Positions 1 to 8,354 of a stretch of 29,335 bases of DNA are shown one piece after another. Source of the DNA: CAZLMG01 sp964560765. Its GTDB lineage: Bacteria > Bdellovibrionota_B > Oligoflexia > Oligoflexales > CAZLMG01. How positions within the stretch are numbered: position 1 is the first letter of the stretch; every line of letters begins with the position of its first letter. Under the pieces are notes generated by a model that saw only the letters and a list, made by a program, of their open reading frames with translations, ran no database searches and was not told where the DNA came from. The stretch lies in contig CAZLMG010000050.1 of the NCBI GenBank assembly GCA_964560765.1, positions 1 through 29,335 on the forward strand. The letters are read 5' to 3'. A program made the position numbers and the translations under genes.

Positions 1-452
1 GCGGCGATAAAGTCGATCCCGAAATAGTATTGATCAAAAAGAGTCTCGTCCCATGTTCCGCAAAATGCGGCCGCAATAAAGAGAGCCTCGATGGTTGCTA
101 GTCCGCCATCGGGATCGCCAACTTCACGGCTACGGCGTGGATAGGCCGTCACGAAATCAGAGGGTACGCGAACGGGTGTTGGCAACGGTTTGGCGATACC
201 ATTCAGAATGGGTTGCAGCCGGCGCCAAATACAATCGACGGCAGCGATGCTTTGGACGCTCGCTGTTGGTGCTTCTCGGCGCCATTGATCTAAGTTCAAA
301 CCCTCGTGGTGTAACAAGATGTCACTGCGTAACGCCGCGATGGTTTGGCCGCGATGCACGTGCTGTACAAAAAAGTCCGGCCGATTTTTCAGCGGTAAGA
401 TCGTACACTTGTTAAGTGTTTCCGTGTGATCTACGAGAATTTCATATTGCAT
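1..452 (-). CDS. DTW/Tsr3-like RNA aminocarboxypropyltransferase, N-terminal 150 residues (runs off left edge)
   Basis: An uninterrupted reading frame starts at the ATG at 452-450 and stays open to base 1, giving 150 residues without a stop. The sequence shows IAAVDCIWRR (around residues 68-77), then PSDFVTAYPRRS, then GLATIEALFIAAA near residues 115-130. In SPOUT-like DTW (TapT/TuaA) and Tsr3 aminocarboxypropyltransferases, a D-x-[ST]-W motif, a Y-x-x-R-R/K segment and a STLEA/SCVEA segment come in this order, and these enzymes add the acp group to tRNA or rRNA uridine. The family call is from motif memory and the first motif is degenerate (DCIW), so it is moderate. The Shine-Dalgarno sequence is weak. 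The C-terminal part lies outside the window. A + strand frame across the same bases has no coding character and is taken as its shadow. Confidence 0.5.
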   Translation of the reverse strand, partial: MQYEILVDHTETLNKCTILPLKNRPDFFVQHVHRGQTIAALRSDILLHHEGLNLDQWRREAPTASVQSIAAVDCIWRRLQPILNGIAKPLPTPVRVPSDFVTAYPRRSREVGDPDGGLATIEALFIAAAFCGTWDETLFDQYYFGIDFIA

Positions 453-519
453 CGATCACGCTCGCTCAGCTGACATCTGACGGCCAGGAAAAAAACTGGC
501 CAGCCGTCCAATTGACATA

Positions 520-548
520 TTGCAACCCGCCGTAACTTCTTATATGAT
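520..548 (+). promoter_or_regulatory. Putative sigma-70-type promoter of the S8 protease gene
   Basis: TTGCAA (520-525) is followed after exactly 17 nt by TATGAT (543-548), about 90 nt before the protease start codon. The -10 matches consensus at 5 of 6 bases and the -35 at 4 of 6. A better -35 word, TTGACA at 512-517, has no -10 at a workable distance. Motif match only. Confidence 0.4.
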
Positions 549-638
549 CCACATAATTTCAGGAAGTGCCAGCGTCAAAACACAGTTTTTGCGGACCCGA
601 TGCCCGTCGAACGGCGTCGTCCAAGGAAGGGAGAACGT

Positions 639-2732
639 ATGAGGAAGGGAGCTCTAAGCTTCGCGGCAAAGCGTTTGACTTTGTCTGCCATTGCCTCAGC
701 AGCGCTGATTAGCGCCGCCGCCCATGGATTGGGTGAGGTAAAGGTCGATCGAGGTGTGGTCATCCGCACCAAGCGCATTGATACCGTTGCGAAAGATCGA
801 GTTGTGAGTCCGATTCGTCTGAAGCACCAAAAGATTAACCCGGCTATTGAGCCAACCATCGATATTCAGCAGCGTCCAGGCTGGTCTGTAGCCGCAGCCG
901 ACCTCTTCATTGTGCAGTTTCGCGATGGCTTGACGACGGAAGATCGCAATTCTTTGCGTGACCTTGGGGCTGAGCTGCATCAGTACCTTCCTGAACGTTC
1001 CTACGTTGTCCGGATGACTCCGCATGTTGCGGCTTCCGTAAGTAGCCTGAGCAACGTAGCTTGGGTAGGTGAGTTTAGCGCTAAGTTAAAGGCGCAGCCG
1101 CGGATGGTGCAAAACTTTGCCGCTGTCAGCCGTAAACCTGCACGCTTTGACTTGGTTTTGGTCGATAAGGCCGACCGAGCCCGCTTGATGCGCAAAGTCG
1201 AGTTGCTGGGCGGCAAAGTGGCGAATCCCAATGCTGGTAGCATCCTGATCGAGGCGGAGCTGGATGCAGAGCAGCTTGGCTCTGTTCTCGAATTGCCAGA
1301 AGTACTTTGGGCTGAGCGCACGCCAGAAATTGAGCTGGACGTGGACAAGGCGCGCGTTCAAGGTGGGGCCAACTATCTTGAGAACCAACTCGCGCCTCCG
1401 GGTTATACCGGAGTTGGCGTCAATGGGCACGTGATGGAAGGTATCAACCCGACTCATCAGGGCTTTCGCGAAAGCCAATTCCGCAAAGCGCCCATCTCAG
1501 TTGTCGATGGCGCCTATGACGATCATGGACAAGCTACTTACGGCATCATTTTTGGCGATGGCACCGGTCGTCCCGAAGCCCGTGGTTTGGCGCCGAACGC
1601 TCAAGGCTTTTACACGAACTACAACGCCGTTTATGCGGCCCCGGAAGGATCTGAGGCCGAGGGTAGTCGATATCACCTCATGGGCGTCTTGAAAAACGAA
1701 CATCGCGTCATGTTTCAAACGGCATCTTGGGGATTTAGCCGCGTTACGGAGTACACGGCTCGCTCGGCGGAGATGGATAACCTGATTTTTGATCACGACA
1801 TCACGATCACTCAAAGTCAAAGCAACGCTGGTACGCGTGACTCGCGTCCCCAAGCTTGGGCGAAGAACATCATTTCTGTCGGCGGCGTCATGCACTATGA
1901 CAACGCAGATCCAAGTGATGACCGTTGGAATGGGCGGGCGTCGATTGGTCCTGCCACCGATGGTCGCATCAAGCCGGATCTTACCGCCTACTACGATCGC
2001 ATTTTGACGACTAGCCATAGCGGTTACGACGAGGATTTCGGCGGAACTTCCGGCGCAACTCCCATCGTTGCTGGTCATTTGGCTCTCACCTTGGAAATGT
2101 GGACGGACGGCATTTTTGGCAATGAACTGCCGAGAGTTGACGGCGACCGCTATGACAACCGTCCTCACTTCACCACCGCCAAGGCTTTGATGATTAACAC
2201 GGCTCAGCAGTATGCATTTGAGGGTGAGGCGCACGATTTGACGCGCGTGCATCAAGGATGGGGATTTCCAAGTTTGTCGAACATGTTCAACGGGCGTAAT
2301 CAAATCTTTGTCGTCAACGAAGATGTGGTCCTCGAGCAGGGTGAAGCGGCAGAGTTTACCGTCACGGTCGCTGATGGCACGAGCTTGACCGCGCCGAAGC
2401 AGCCGGAGTTAAAGGTGACTCTGGTATTTGCGGATCCAGAGGGTAACGTGGCTGCAGATGTCGATCGTATCAACAACCTAGACCTAAAGGTCACTGCGCC
2501 AGACGGTACCATTTACTGGGGTAACGTTGGCCTCCTCGCAGGCAACTATTCAAAGGCAGGCGGGACTGCTAATACCGTCGATACGGTAGAGAACGTCTTT
2601 ATTCGAAATCCTGCCGCTGGTGAGTGGAAGATCGAGGTTCTCGCCACGGAACTAAATGCTGACGGACATGTAGAGACATCGACTGTCGACGCAGACTTCG
2701 CTCTCGTGGTGAGTGGCATTCAGCGTCAATGA
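639..2732 (+). CDS. Secreted subtilisin-like serine protease (peptidase S8) with C-terminal beta-sandwich domain
   Basis: This is a 697-residue exported subtilase. The ATG at 639 is chosen because AAGGAAGGGAG sits just upstream and a signal peptide follows (basic start, then an Ala/Leu/Ser-rich core to about residue 28). An ATG at 600 is in frame but would put 13 charged residues before the signal. A propeptide of two inhibitor-like halves spans about 70-240. Catalytic elements are His296 (DDHGQATYG), oxyanion Asn396 (QSNAG) and Ser471 (GGTSGATPIVAG). The aspartate position is occupied by Glu267 (GHVMEG), which is unusual. The last ~130 residues (NNLDLKVTAPDGTIYWGN, then VENVFI, then FALVVSG) match the jelly-roll domain of KP-43-type subtilases. 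It converges on the next protease gene and shares a terminator with it. Family assignment is secure; activity is uncertain because of Glu267. Confidence 0.93.
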   Translation: MRKGALSFAAKRLTLSAIASAALISAAAHGLGEVKVDRGVVIRTKRIDTVAKDRVVSPIRLKHQKINPAIEPTIDIQQRPGWSVAAADLFIVQFRDGLTTEDRNSLRDLGAELHQYLPERSYVVRMTPHVAASVSSLSNVAWVGEFSAKLKAQPRMVQNFAAVSRKPARFDLVLVDKADRARLMRKVELLGGKVANPNAGSILIEAELDAEQLGSVLELPEVLWAERTPEIELDVDKARVQGGANYLENQLAPPGYTGVGVNGHVMEGINPTHQGFRESQFRKAPISVVDGAYDDHGQATYGIIFGDGTGRPEARGLAPNAQGFYTNYNAVYAAPEGSEAEGSRYHLMGVLKNEHRVMFQTASWGFSRVTEYTARSAEMDNLIFDHDITITQSQSNAGTRDSRPQAWAKNIISVGGVMHYDNADPSDDRWNGRASIGPATDGRIKPDLTAYYDRILTTSHSGYDEDFGGTSGATPIVAGHLALTLEMWTDGIFGNELPRVDGDRYDNRPHFTTAKALMINTAQQYAFEGEAHDLTRVHQGWGFPSLSNMFNGRNQIFVVNEDVVLEQGEAAEFTVTVADGTSLTAPKQPELKVTLVFADPEGNVAADVDRINNLDLKVTAPDGTIYWGNVGLLAGNYSKAGGTANTVDTVENVFIRNPAAGEWKIEVLATELNADGHVETSTVDADFALVVSGIQRQ

Positions 2733-2793
2733 GGATGCGCCCCATAGGGTCGGTTCTGGTTCGAAGTTTCGTTTGGTAGTTTGATCGATCATC

Positions 2794-2823
2794 AAAGGCG
2801 CCGCTAGATTAGCGGCGCCTTTT
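2794..2823. terminator. Bidirectional intrinsic terminator between two convergent protease genes
   Basis: A perfect 12-bp stem (AAAGGCGCCGCT, 2794-2805, pairing with 2811-2822) encloses a 5-nt loop and is followed by TTTT on the + strand and TTTGAT on the - strand. It lies 60 nt after the S8 stop. On the - strand one stem arm is itself coding: it holds the last codons (Arg-Arg) and stop of the metalloprotease. Confidence 0.8.
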
Positions 2824-4701
2824 GCGATGGCAGGATACCAGGGCAGGCAGCAGCCACAGCGCCCAGGCAAACCAAGAAGAAGCGCTGTGTGCATACGAGC
2901 CACTCGCAAACAAAGTTCCGCAACTGGCAAAACCGAATGGGCCATCATCCTTCCGCGATGAAGTCGAGGACCTTTTCGATACGGTTTCGCCATCGGTCTG
3001 GCCGTCAGCGACTTCTTTGTCGCTGACAATGCCGGCTTTGTCACCGGTGCAAGCGACTTCTCCCTCGCCCACGAGTTTGCGCTCCTCGGCGGCCACGACA
3101 ACTTCACAGCCGTACTGACCATCTAATTTCACCTTATCCGCCATCACCATTGCCTCGATCATTTGCTTAAAGCTCGATGCCGTGGGCAGATAATCAATGG
3201 CGTTATATACGAGTGTCGTCAAATCGGCCTTGGGAACGCGGCCGTCCTGGTAGAGAGACCAAAGCATGCCCGAGATAACCTGACTCTGCAGGTGATACTG
3301 GGTGTTGCTCCAGCTTTTTGACCCCACATTGCCGCCCACATAGAAGTCGTTGTCGGCTGTGCGCAGGCACGTCGGGATGAAGCAAACGCTGCCGCAGATG
3401 GAGGGGGCGAGGCATGGATCCTCTGTCATCATCATTGTGAAGAAGTCGGCCAGGCCTTCGTGAATCAGGACGGAGGTGCCAACGGTCGTCTTTAGGGCGC
3501 GAAAGATGACATGGTGGCTAAACTCGTGTGCCACGACATCAAAGGAAAGCGGCAGATACTTTAAATTGACCCCATCGCCGTCACCGATGACGATCTTGGG
3601 TCGGCCCGTCGTCTCGTCAATCAGATAAGCTGCGTTGTTGATGTTGATGTCAGGTGTCGATGGACTATTGCCATAGTTCATGATGACTGGCATGGGTTGG
3701 CTGAAGGGGGCGTTGAAGCCCAAGCCCTGAAAGAATGAGAGAATGCGATTCAAGTTTGAAAAGGCCGAGACCTCGGCGAAGTGATCGCGTGCAAGGTCGG
3801 GGTTGGGTCCAGCGACCGGCGTGAATACTTGCCCGGAATAGTCATAAGTACGGGTCGCCGCATCGGTAGGTGAGGCGCGGCTTATCCCGCTGGCGCCTAA
3901 GTCGTCATAGGTGGTGACGAAGAAGGAGTTCTGCAACTTGTCCGTACTCGGTTCAAGGTCCAGTAGCGGATAGCTCTCGAAGTCGTCGCCTTGAAATGGA
4001 TCGCGCGGGTAAGTTACGGCCGTGCCGTCGATGGAAAAATAGCGACGTTGAATGTCATAGGTGTCATTTGCGTCGGCCAGCACGTCGATGATGCCGATTC
4101 CGACAGCAATGGACATTTGCCACGCGGGAATCAACAATACGTCGATCTTATGGTAACACTGAGTCTCGCTCGCAAAACGGACCGCATAGCCCAAGCTGGC
4201 TCGAATGTCTCGCAAGGCGGTGGCGCGGGCTGCCTCAATGTTTGGCCAGGTATTGGCTTCAGGTTGCTGGATCATTCCAAGCGGGGCTTGCCCCAGGATG
4301 AGTGGTAAGCCATCATCGCCGCGAAAAGCGCGGATCCGGGCACCGCATAACGGCACGCCGCGGAAGGAAAACACATAGTCCTGAGACTCGACGCCGGGAG
4401 GATTGGTCGTGGGTGCCACTGGCTGTAGCGTCATTTGAGGATCAAGGCCCTGCTCGTATAGCGCTTGCTCGACCACGGTGACTAAAGCTGGGTTGCTGCC
4501 CAGCAGGCCGAGAGACATGCGTGGTTGTGTGGGCGACTCGATAACCTCTTGCAGGGTTGTGGCCGGCTGGCCTGCGGCGCTAGGGCGCAGCTCGGAAAAG
4601 CCATACCCGTTTTGGCTCATTGCCGATTGTGGAGTGAGGCCGCATAGGGCGATGATGACTGCAAGGGAACGCTTCCATGTCGAACACTTGTTCCATCGCA
4701 T
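2809..4701 (-). CDS. Exported M4/M36-like zinc metalloprotease (gluzincin) with C-terminal anchor/sorting tail
   Basis: This is a 630-residue protein. The ATG at 4701 is preferred over an in-frame ATG at 4767 because a typical signal peptide follows at once (Lys/Arg start, hydrophobic core, cleavage near SAMSQ). The N-terminal ~200 residues include a stretch (FSFRGVPLCGARIRAF) like the FTP propeptide of thermolysin and fungalysin families. The active site is H392-E393-F-S-H396, with third zinc ligand E415 in HEGLADFF, 19 residues on, as in gluzincins. The C-terminus has a charged Ser/Asp/Lys-rich linker, Cys594 (ASCGTL), a Trp-rich hydrophobic segment (about 609-623) and a final RKRRR. Cys, then transmembrane stretch, then an arginine cluster resembles MYXO-CTERM-type sorting tails. 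Expected role: extracellular or surface-bound protein or peptide hydrolysis. Confidence 0.9.
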   Translation of the reverse strand: MRWNKCSTWKRSLAVIIALCGLTPQSAMSQNGYGFSELRPSAAGQPATTLQEVIESPTQPRMSLGLLGSNPALVTVVEQALYEQGLDPQMTLQPVAPTTNPPGVESQDYVFSFRGVPLCGARIRAFRGDDGLPLILGQAPLGMIQQPEANTWPNIEAARATALRDIRASLGYAVRFASETQCYHKIDVLLIPAWQMSIAVGIGIIDVLADANDTYDIQRRYFSIDGTAVTYPRDPFQGDDFESYPLLDLEPSTDKLQNSFFVTTYDDLGASGISRASPTDAATRTYDYSGQVFTPVAGPNPDLARDHFAEVSAFSNLNRILSFFQGLGFNAPFSQPMPVIMNYGNSPSTPDININNAAYLIDETTGRPKIVIGDGDGVNLKYLPLSFDVVAHEFSHHVIFRALKTTVGTSVLIHEGLADFFTMMMTEDPCLAPSICGSVCFIPTCLRTADNDFYVGGNVGSKSWSNTQYHLQSQVISGMLWSLYQDGRVPKADLTTLVYNAIDYLPTASSFKQMIEAMVMADKVKLDGQYGCEVVVAAEERKLVGEGEVACTGDKAGIVSDKEVADGQTDGETVSKRSSTSSRKDDGPFGFASCGTLFASGSYAHSASSWFAWALWLLPALVSCHRKRRR

Positions 4702-4849
4702 AGACTGCGTCCCGAGTGTGATTGATCGCCCACGAAAGGGCCGATTCGCCCTGACTCTAAACACCATCGGTCAATACGGGGCGCGCCTAAGAAAAAAGAT
4801 GCAATGCCTTGAATTATATGAAGAAAAATGAGATCGTTAGGGATCAGTC

Positions 4850-5908
4850 ATGACTGGTAAGTTCCCGCATGCGCTGAGCTTGTTGGCTGTGCTGGGGGAG
4901 GATTTGGAATTGCAGCTTTCTAAGACCGCGCAGCCCACGCTTAGCGCAATCGTCGCCAGTTTTGCTGTTGGTTGGTTGATGCTCGCTTTGTCCGCAGGTG
5001 CGGCAGAGCTCGAACTGCTGACGGCCCGCTTTGCCGTTCAAGATTTGGAACTCAGTGGCTTGGTGTTCGTCGATGGCGATCTCTATGCAGTTGCCGACGA
5101 CAGTCATCAGGTCTTCCGCGTCGAGTGGGAGGGCGCGCAGCGTTTTAAATTTGTGCCGACAATCGACTTGGATCGTATTGAGCAGTTTCGCCAGTATCGC
5201 CTTCAGGCAAAGGTCGTTGCCAAGGAAAAGGGGCTCAAGGAGTGGCTGGATTTGGAAGGCATCGCCCATTGCCCTGGTGGGCGCTGGTTTTTGGTTAATG
5301 AACGATTGCGCGATGTCTTCTTGCTGCATCCTGGGATGCGTTTTGAAGTCTTGTCGTGGAGCAAAGACCTTGTCCCTGACCTTTTTGACGGCGGAGCCAA
5401 CGCAGGTTTGGAGGGGGTTGCCGTCGATTGCGCCAATAATCTGTTGTATCTGGCCAAGGAGCGAGAGCCTCGATTTATTCTGGAAATGCCACTCCGAAAC
5501 CCAACTATGCTGCGCAGGATGAGCATGCCCCCATCGCAACGCGCGGGACAACGGGTTATCGATTTTCGCGGTGGGCCAGGGCTGATCGAGCTAGCCGACG
5601 ACATCTCCGACATGACCTTTACCGATGGTCATCTTTACATCCTTGAGCGCAACACATATGAGGTTGCAAAAGTATCCGTCCGCGAAGGCAAGGTTTTGGC
5701 ACGGCATTCATTTTTCAAAACCGCTGCCAACTTGTATGACAATGACGAGCCGTACGGGTTGGCCGAGTCCTTGAGTGTGGAGCAAGGAAAAATTCATATT
5801 GGTTTTGATAATAACCACCGCCCCTTGTCCGCAAGTGCGGCCCAACAATGGGGGGTTTCTGGAGCTGTGCCGGCGATTCTGACGTATCGTCGGCCGCCTG
5901 GTTTTTGA
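4850..5908 (+). CDS. YjiK/SdiA-regulated-like exported beta-propeller protein
   Basis: The 352-residue product has repeated strand motifs typical of the SdiA-regulated/YjiK beta-propeller family: LELSGLVFVDGDLYAVADD, LEGIAHCPGGRWFLVNER, NAGLEGVAVDCANNLLYLAKER and DISDMTFTDGHLYILER. The NxGLEG and AKER/P signatures favour this family over the related esterase-like phytase fold. The family is poorly characterised and no enzymatic residues are obvious. The ATG at 4850 has a modest AGGGA six bases upstream. A TTG at 4910 has a stronger GGGGGAGGA seven bases upstream and would begin directly with a clean signal peptide (MQLSKTAQ, hydrophobic core, cleavage after SAGAA), so it may be the true start. 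It probably heads an operon with the M23 peptidase gene 51 nt downstream. Confidence 0.8.
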   Translation: MTGKFPHALSLLAVLGEDLELQLSKTAQPTLSAIVASFAVGWLMLALSAGAAELELLTARFAVQDLELSGLVFVDGDLYAVADDSHQVFRVEWEGAQRFKFVPTIDLDRIEQFRQYRLQAKVVAKEKGLKEWLDLEGIAHCPGGRWFLVNERLRDVFLLHPGMRFEVLSWSKDLVPDLFDGGANAGLEGVAVDCANNLLYLAKEREPRFILEMPLRNPTMLRRMSMPPSQRAGQRVIDFRGGPGLIELADDISDMTFTDGHLYILERNTYEVAKVSVREGKVLARHSFFKTAANLYDNDEPYGLAESLSVEQGKIHIGFDNNHRPLSASAAQQWGVSGAVPAILTYRRPPGF

Positions 5909-5959
5909 AGTGTCAGTTTTCAGCCTTTCCTAGCTAAGGTAAGCTGGAGCTGAGTACCA

Positions 5960-7411
5960 ATGGGGGAAACATTGTCAAAGTTTATCTTGCGAGCGCGCCG
6001 GCGGCGTGCTGGGGGCGTTTTTCACTTTTTTAGTCAGCGCTGGTCCATGGTGGCTGGGCTGGCATTCCTAGTCGGTTTGCTGCCGGCAACTTATTTGCTG
6101 AAGGCCGGCGGCGGCACTTCTTTGCGCTCATTGGCCGGTTTTGGCCTGCTGGAGACGGAGCCGCCCGATACCGTGATGATGGCAGCCCTGGTGCCGGATG
6201 CTCCTCCCTTGCAGGACGCCGAAGTCGCAGTACCCACGGAAGATGTCCGGACGCTAACCATGGGTAAGGCGCAGACGCTCTATAGTCTCTTACGCCAGGA
6301 GCAGGTGCCCGGATCAGAGATCTTGGCTTTGGTTGGTGCTGCAAAAGCGCATTTGGATTTAGGTCGATTGCGCCTGGGAACGACATTGAGGGCTGTGTTT
6401 TCGATCGAATCTCCACACCTGCTGCGACTGGAAGTTGATATCAGCCCGGTTCGACTGCTGATCGTCAAGCGCACCGATAGCAGTCGTTGGGAATGCGACA
6501 AGTTTGACCGTGAGATTCGGCGCGAATTGGTCAACTTTCAGGGGCAAGTACAAAGCTCATTGTGGGCATCCGCCGTTGCTGCGGGCGTGGATTTTGCAGT
6601 CATCCAAGCCCTCACGGAGGTGTTTGCCTGGCAGATCGACTTTAGCCGAGAAGTGCGGCCAGCAGATCGTTGGCGAGTGGCGATTGAGCGACTTTTTGTG
6701 GACCAGGAGCCCATCGGTTGGGGTGAGATTCGCGCTGCTGAGTACGTCAATGTGAATGAGACCTTTACGGCACTGCACTTTACCGATCGTAATGGTCGTA
6801 GCGGCCACTACTTTCCAGATGGCAGCAGTATGAAGAAGATGTTTCTACGCAGTCCTATGCGTTTCGCTCGAATCTCTTCAGCCTTCAATCCTGAACGCTT
6901 TCATCCGATTCTTCGCCGCAGCGTGCCCCACAACGGCGTTGACTATGCAGCAGCACCAGGAACGCCAATACGTGCGGTCGGTGACGGGGTCGTAGAGTTT
7001 GCCGGCGTCAATGGCGCCAGTGGCAATCACATCAACGTCCGCCACAATGCAGTTTATAGTACGTCGTACTCGCATCTTCAGCGTTTTGCTTCGGGTCTGC
7101 GCAAAGGCTCCCGAGTCGAGCAAGGCGAGGTCATCGGCTACGTTGGTTCGACAGGATTGGCAACCGGTCCACATCTGCACTTTTCCTTCTATGAAAATGG
7201 TCGTTTCGTCGATCCATTGGGTAAGAAATTTCCTTCGGCGGATCCTGTGCCAGACGCCGAGAAAGCAGCATTTCGCCAGCAATCAGCTTTAGCTATGGGT
7301 CAACTGCCAACGTGGACAGAAGCGTTAGCCAGTACTCCCGCCAAGAATATTCGCTTGAAGGCAGAAGCTACGACCAACGAAGAGGGGGACTCTCGAGTTG
7401 TCATCCGTTAA
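5960..7411 (+). CDS. MepM-like murein DD-endopeptidase (peptidase M23/LytM family)
   Basis: The 483-residue protein has an Arg-rich N-terminus, one membrane segment (about residues 29-48) and an OapA/LysM-like periplasmic region (TLYSLLRQEQVPGSEI onward). The second conserved region (YFPDGSSMKKMFLRSPM, RISSAFNPERFHP) is typical of YebA/MepM. The catalytic LytM domain has H324-N-G-V-D328, SYSHLQ and H405-L-H407, the zinc ligands and catalytic His of active M23 enzymes. All key residues are present, so it should cleave peptidoglycan cross-links in the periplasm. Length and order match MepM (about 440 residues), with an extra C-terminal tail of ~70 residues. The start follows GGAG with a slightly long spacer. 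The next gene overlaps its end by 14 nt, suggesting translational coupling. Confidence 0.93.
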   Translation: MGETLSKFILRARRRRAGGVFHFFSQRWSMVAGLAFLVGLLPATYLLKAGGGTSLRSLAGFGLLETEPPDTVMMAALVPDAPPLQDAEVAVPTEDVRTLTMGKAQTLYSLLRQEQVPGSEILALVGAAKAHLDLGRLRLGTTLRAVFSIESPHLLRLEVDISPVRLLIVKRTDSSRWECDKFDREIRRELVNFQGQVQSSLWASAVAAGVDFAVIQALTEVFAWQIDFSREVRPADRWRVAIERLFVDQEPIGWGEIRAAEYVNVNETFTALHFTDRNGRSGHYFPDGSSMKKMFLRSPMRFARISSAFNPERFHPILRRSVPHNGVDYAAAPGTPIRAVGDGVVEFAGVNGASGNHINVRHNAVYSTSYSHLQRFASGLRKGSRVEQGEVIGYVGSTGLATGPHLHFSFYENGRFVDPLGKKFPSADPVPDAEKAAFRQQSALAMGQLPTWTEALASTPAKNIRLKAEATTNEEGDSRVVIR

Positions 7412-8354
7412 GCTGCTTTGCTTTGCATCGGTTGCCTGGATGCTGCTGGGGTGCCGCGGCACACGCCCTTCAGGGTCGGCTTCTGATTCTGCAGAGACCT
7501 TGCCTGGGCCACCGCCAAGCGTTGCTTACTGGCTTGACGCCGGCTGGTTGAATCGGGGCTTTTGCATCCAGTCCGCTGATGCTACGCCTAGCTGCAAGCA
7601 CTTGCACTCTCGTATTCCTGAGTCCGCATTTCTCTTGGCTTGGCAGCGGCAAGCGGCCGTGCGTACGGCATCTTTACAGGCAGCGATGGCGCCATCTAGG
7701 GTGGCTAGCCGCCAGCAGTCACCTCCACCGAAGCTGGCAGAGGTGCAACGGCGCAATTTTCTGCAAGCGATAGAGGGGCTGCAAAAGTTTCGTGATTCTG
7801 GTCCGCGCTGGCTGGCGGCATTGCCAGCGGAAGGGCGGCGTTTTCCTTTGCCTTTGGTAGGCGTGCCGGAGGGTGACGGTTGGCAGACGCAGTTAGCTCA
7901 CGATGCTTTCGCTGCTGTGCAGTTTCGCTTTGTGGACCAGCGGGGGGTCGCTTGGAGGTTTGGCGGAAGTGCCGTGCCATTCTTGACGACTAGCAATTAT
8001 TGTCAGGACCTTTTCGGAAGCTACCGACTGCCATCCGTGCAAGATGCGACATTCGCCCAGCAATCGGGAATCGATGCGCTCTCGGTCGGGCGTATTCTGC
8101 GTGTCCACTATCCGCAACTCTCGGTAGCGCAAGGCTATTGGACCAGTGATATGCCGCAACTCAACCCGAAATCGACGGCGATCAAAGCGTATGCGGCTCG
8201 CGCGGCCTGGATGCAAGCCTGGCACGCCGGTGAAGTTGCTGGGTTGATGGTAGAGCGGCAAGGCTGGGCAAGCGTGTTGTGTCGGCAAAGTGACGACACC
8301 AATCTAGCGCCAGCTGCTAGGAGTTTTTTGACGCCCGACAGGAGTCGTGGATAG
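7398..8354 (+). CDS. Predicted lipoprotein with DUF1566/Lcl-like C-terminal domain
   Basis: The product is 318 residues and starts with TTG at 7398, inside the end of the M23 gene, with GAGGGGG about 10 nt upstream. No ATG lies earlier in a sensible position. A lipoprotein signal ends in L-L-G-C19. The C-terminal ~130 residues show YCQDLFGSYRLPSVQDATF, then GYWTSD, then a final WASVLCRQ. The order Cys, RLP, YW[ST]S and terminal V-x-C-R is the pattern of DUF1566 (Lcl C-terminal) domains with a C-type-lectin-like or FGE-like fold, usually on secreted proteins. The match is by motif and moderate. Coupling to the M23 enzyme suggests an envelope role. The last 51 nt overlap the convergent lipoprotein gene. 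Confidence 0.72.
   Translation: MSSVKLLCFASVAWMLLGCRGTRPSGSASDSAETLPGPPPSVAYWLDAGWLNRGFCIQSADATPSCKHLHSRIPESAFLLAWQRQAAVRTASLQAAMAPSRVASRQQSPPPKLAEVQRRNFLQAIEGLQKFRDSGPRWLAALPAEGRRFPLPLVGVPEGDGWQTQLAHDAFAAVQFRFVDQRGVAWRFGGSAVPFLTTSNYCQDLFGSYRLPSVQDATFAQQSGIDALSVGRILRVHYPQLSVAQGYWTSDMPQLNPKSTAIKAYAARAAWMQAWHAGEVAGLMVERQGWASVLCRQSDDTNLAPAARSFLTPDRSRG

Noticed and set aside
95..415. 106-codon + strand open frame at the left edge
   Set aside because: It lies opposite the longer edge-spanning - strand frame, is Arg-rich with no motif, and lacks a ribosome-binding site.
1497..2303. 268-codon - strand open frame inside the subtilase gene
   Set aside because: It covers the catalytic region of a clear S8 protease in another frame; its protein is Arg/Val-rich without recognisable features.
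4844..5551. 235-codon - strand frame opposite the beta-propeller gene
   Set aside because: Shadow of a gene with repeated family motifs; no start signal or domain.
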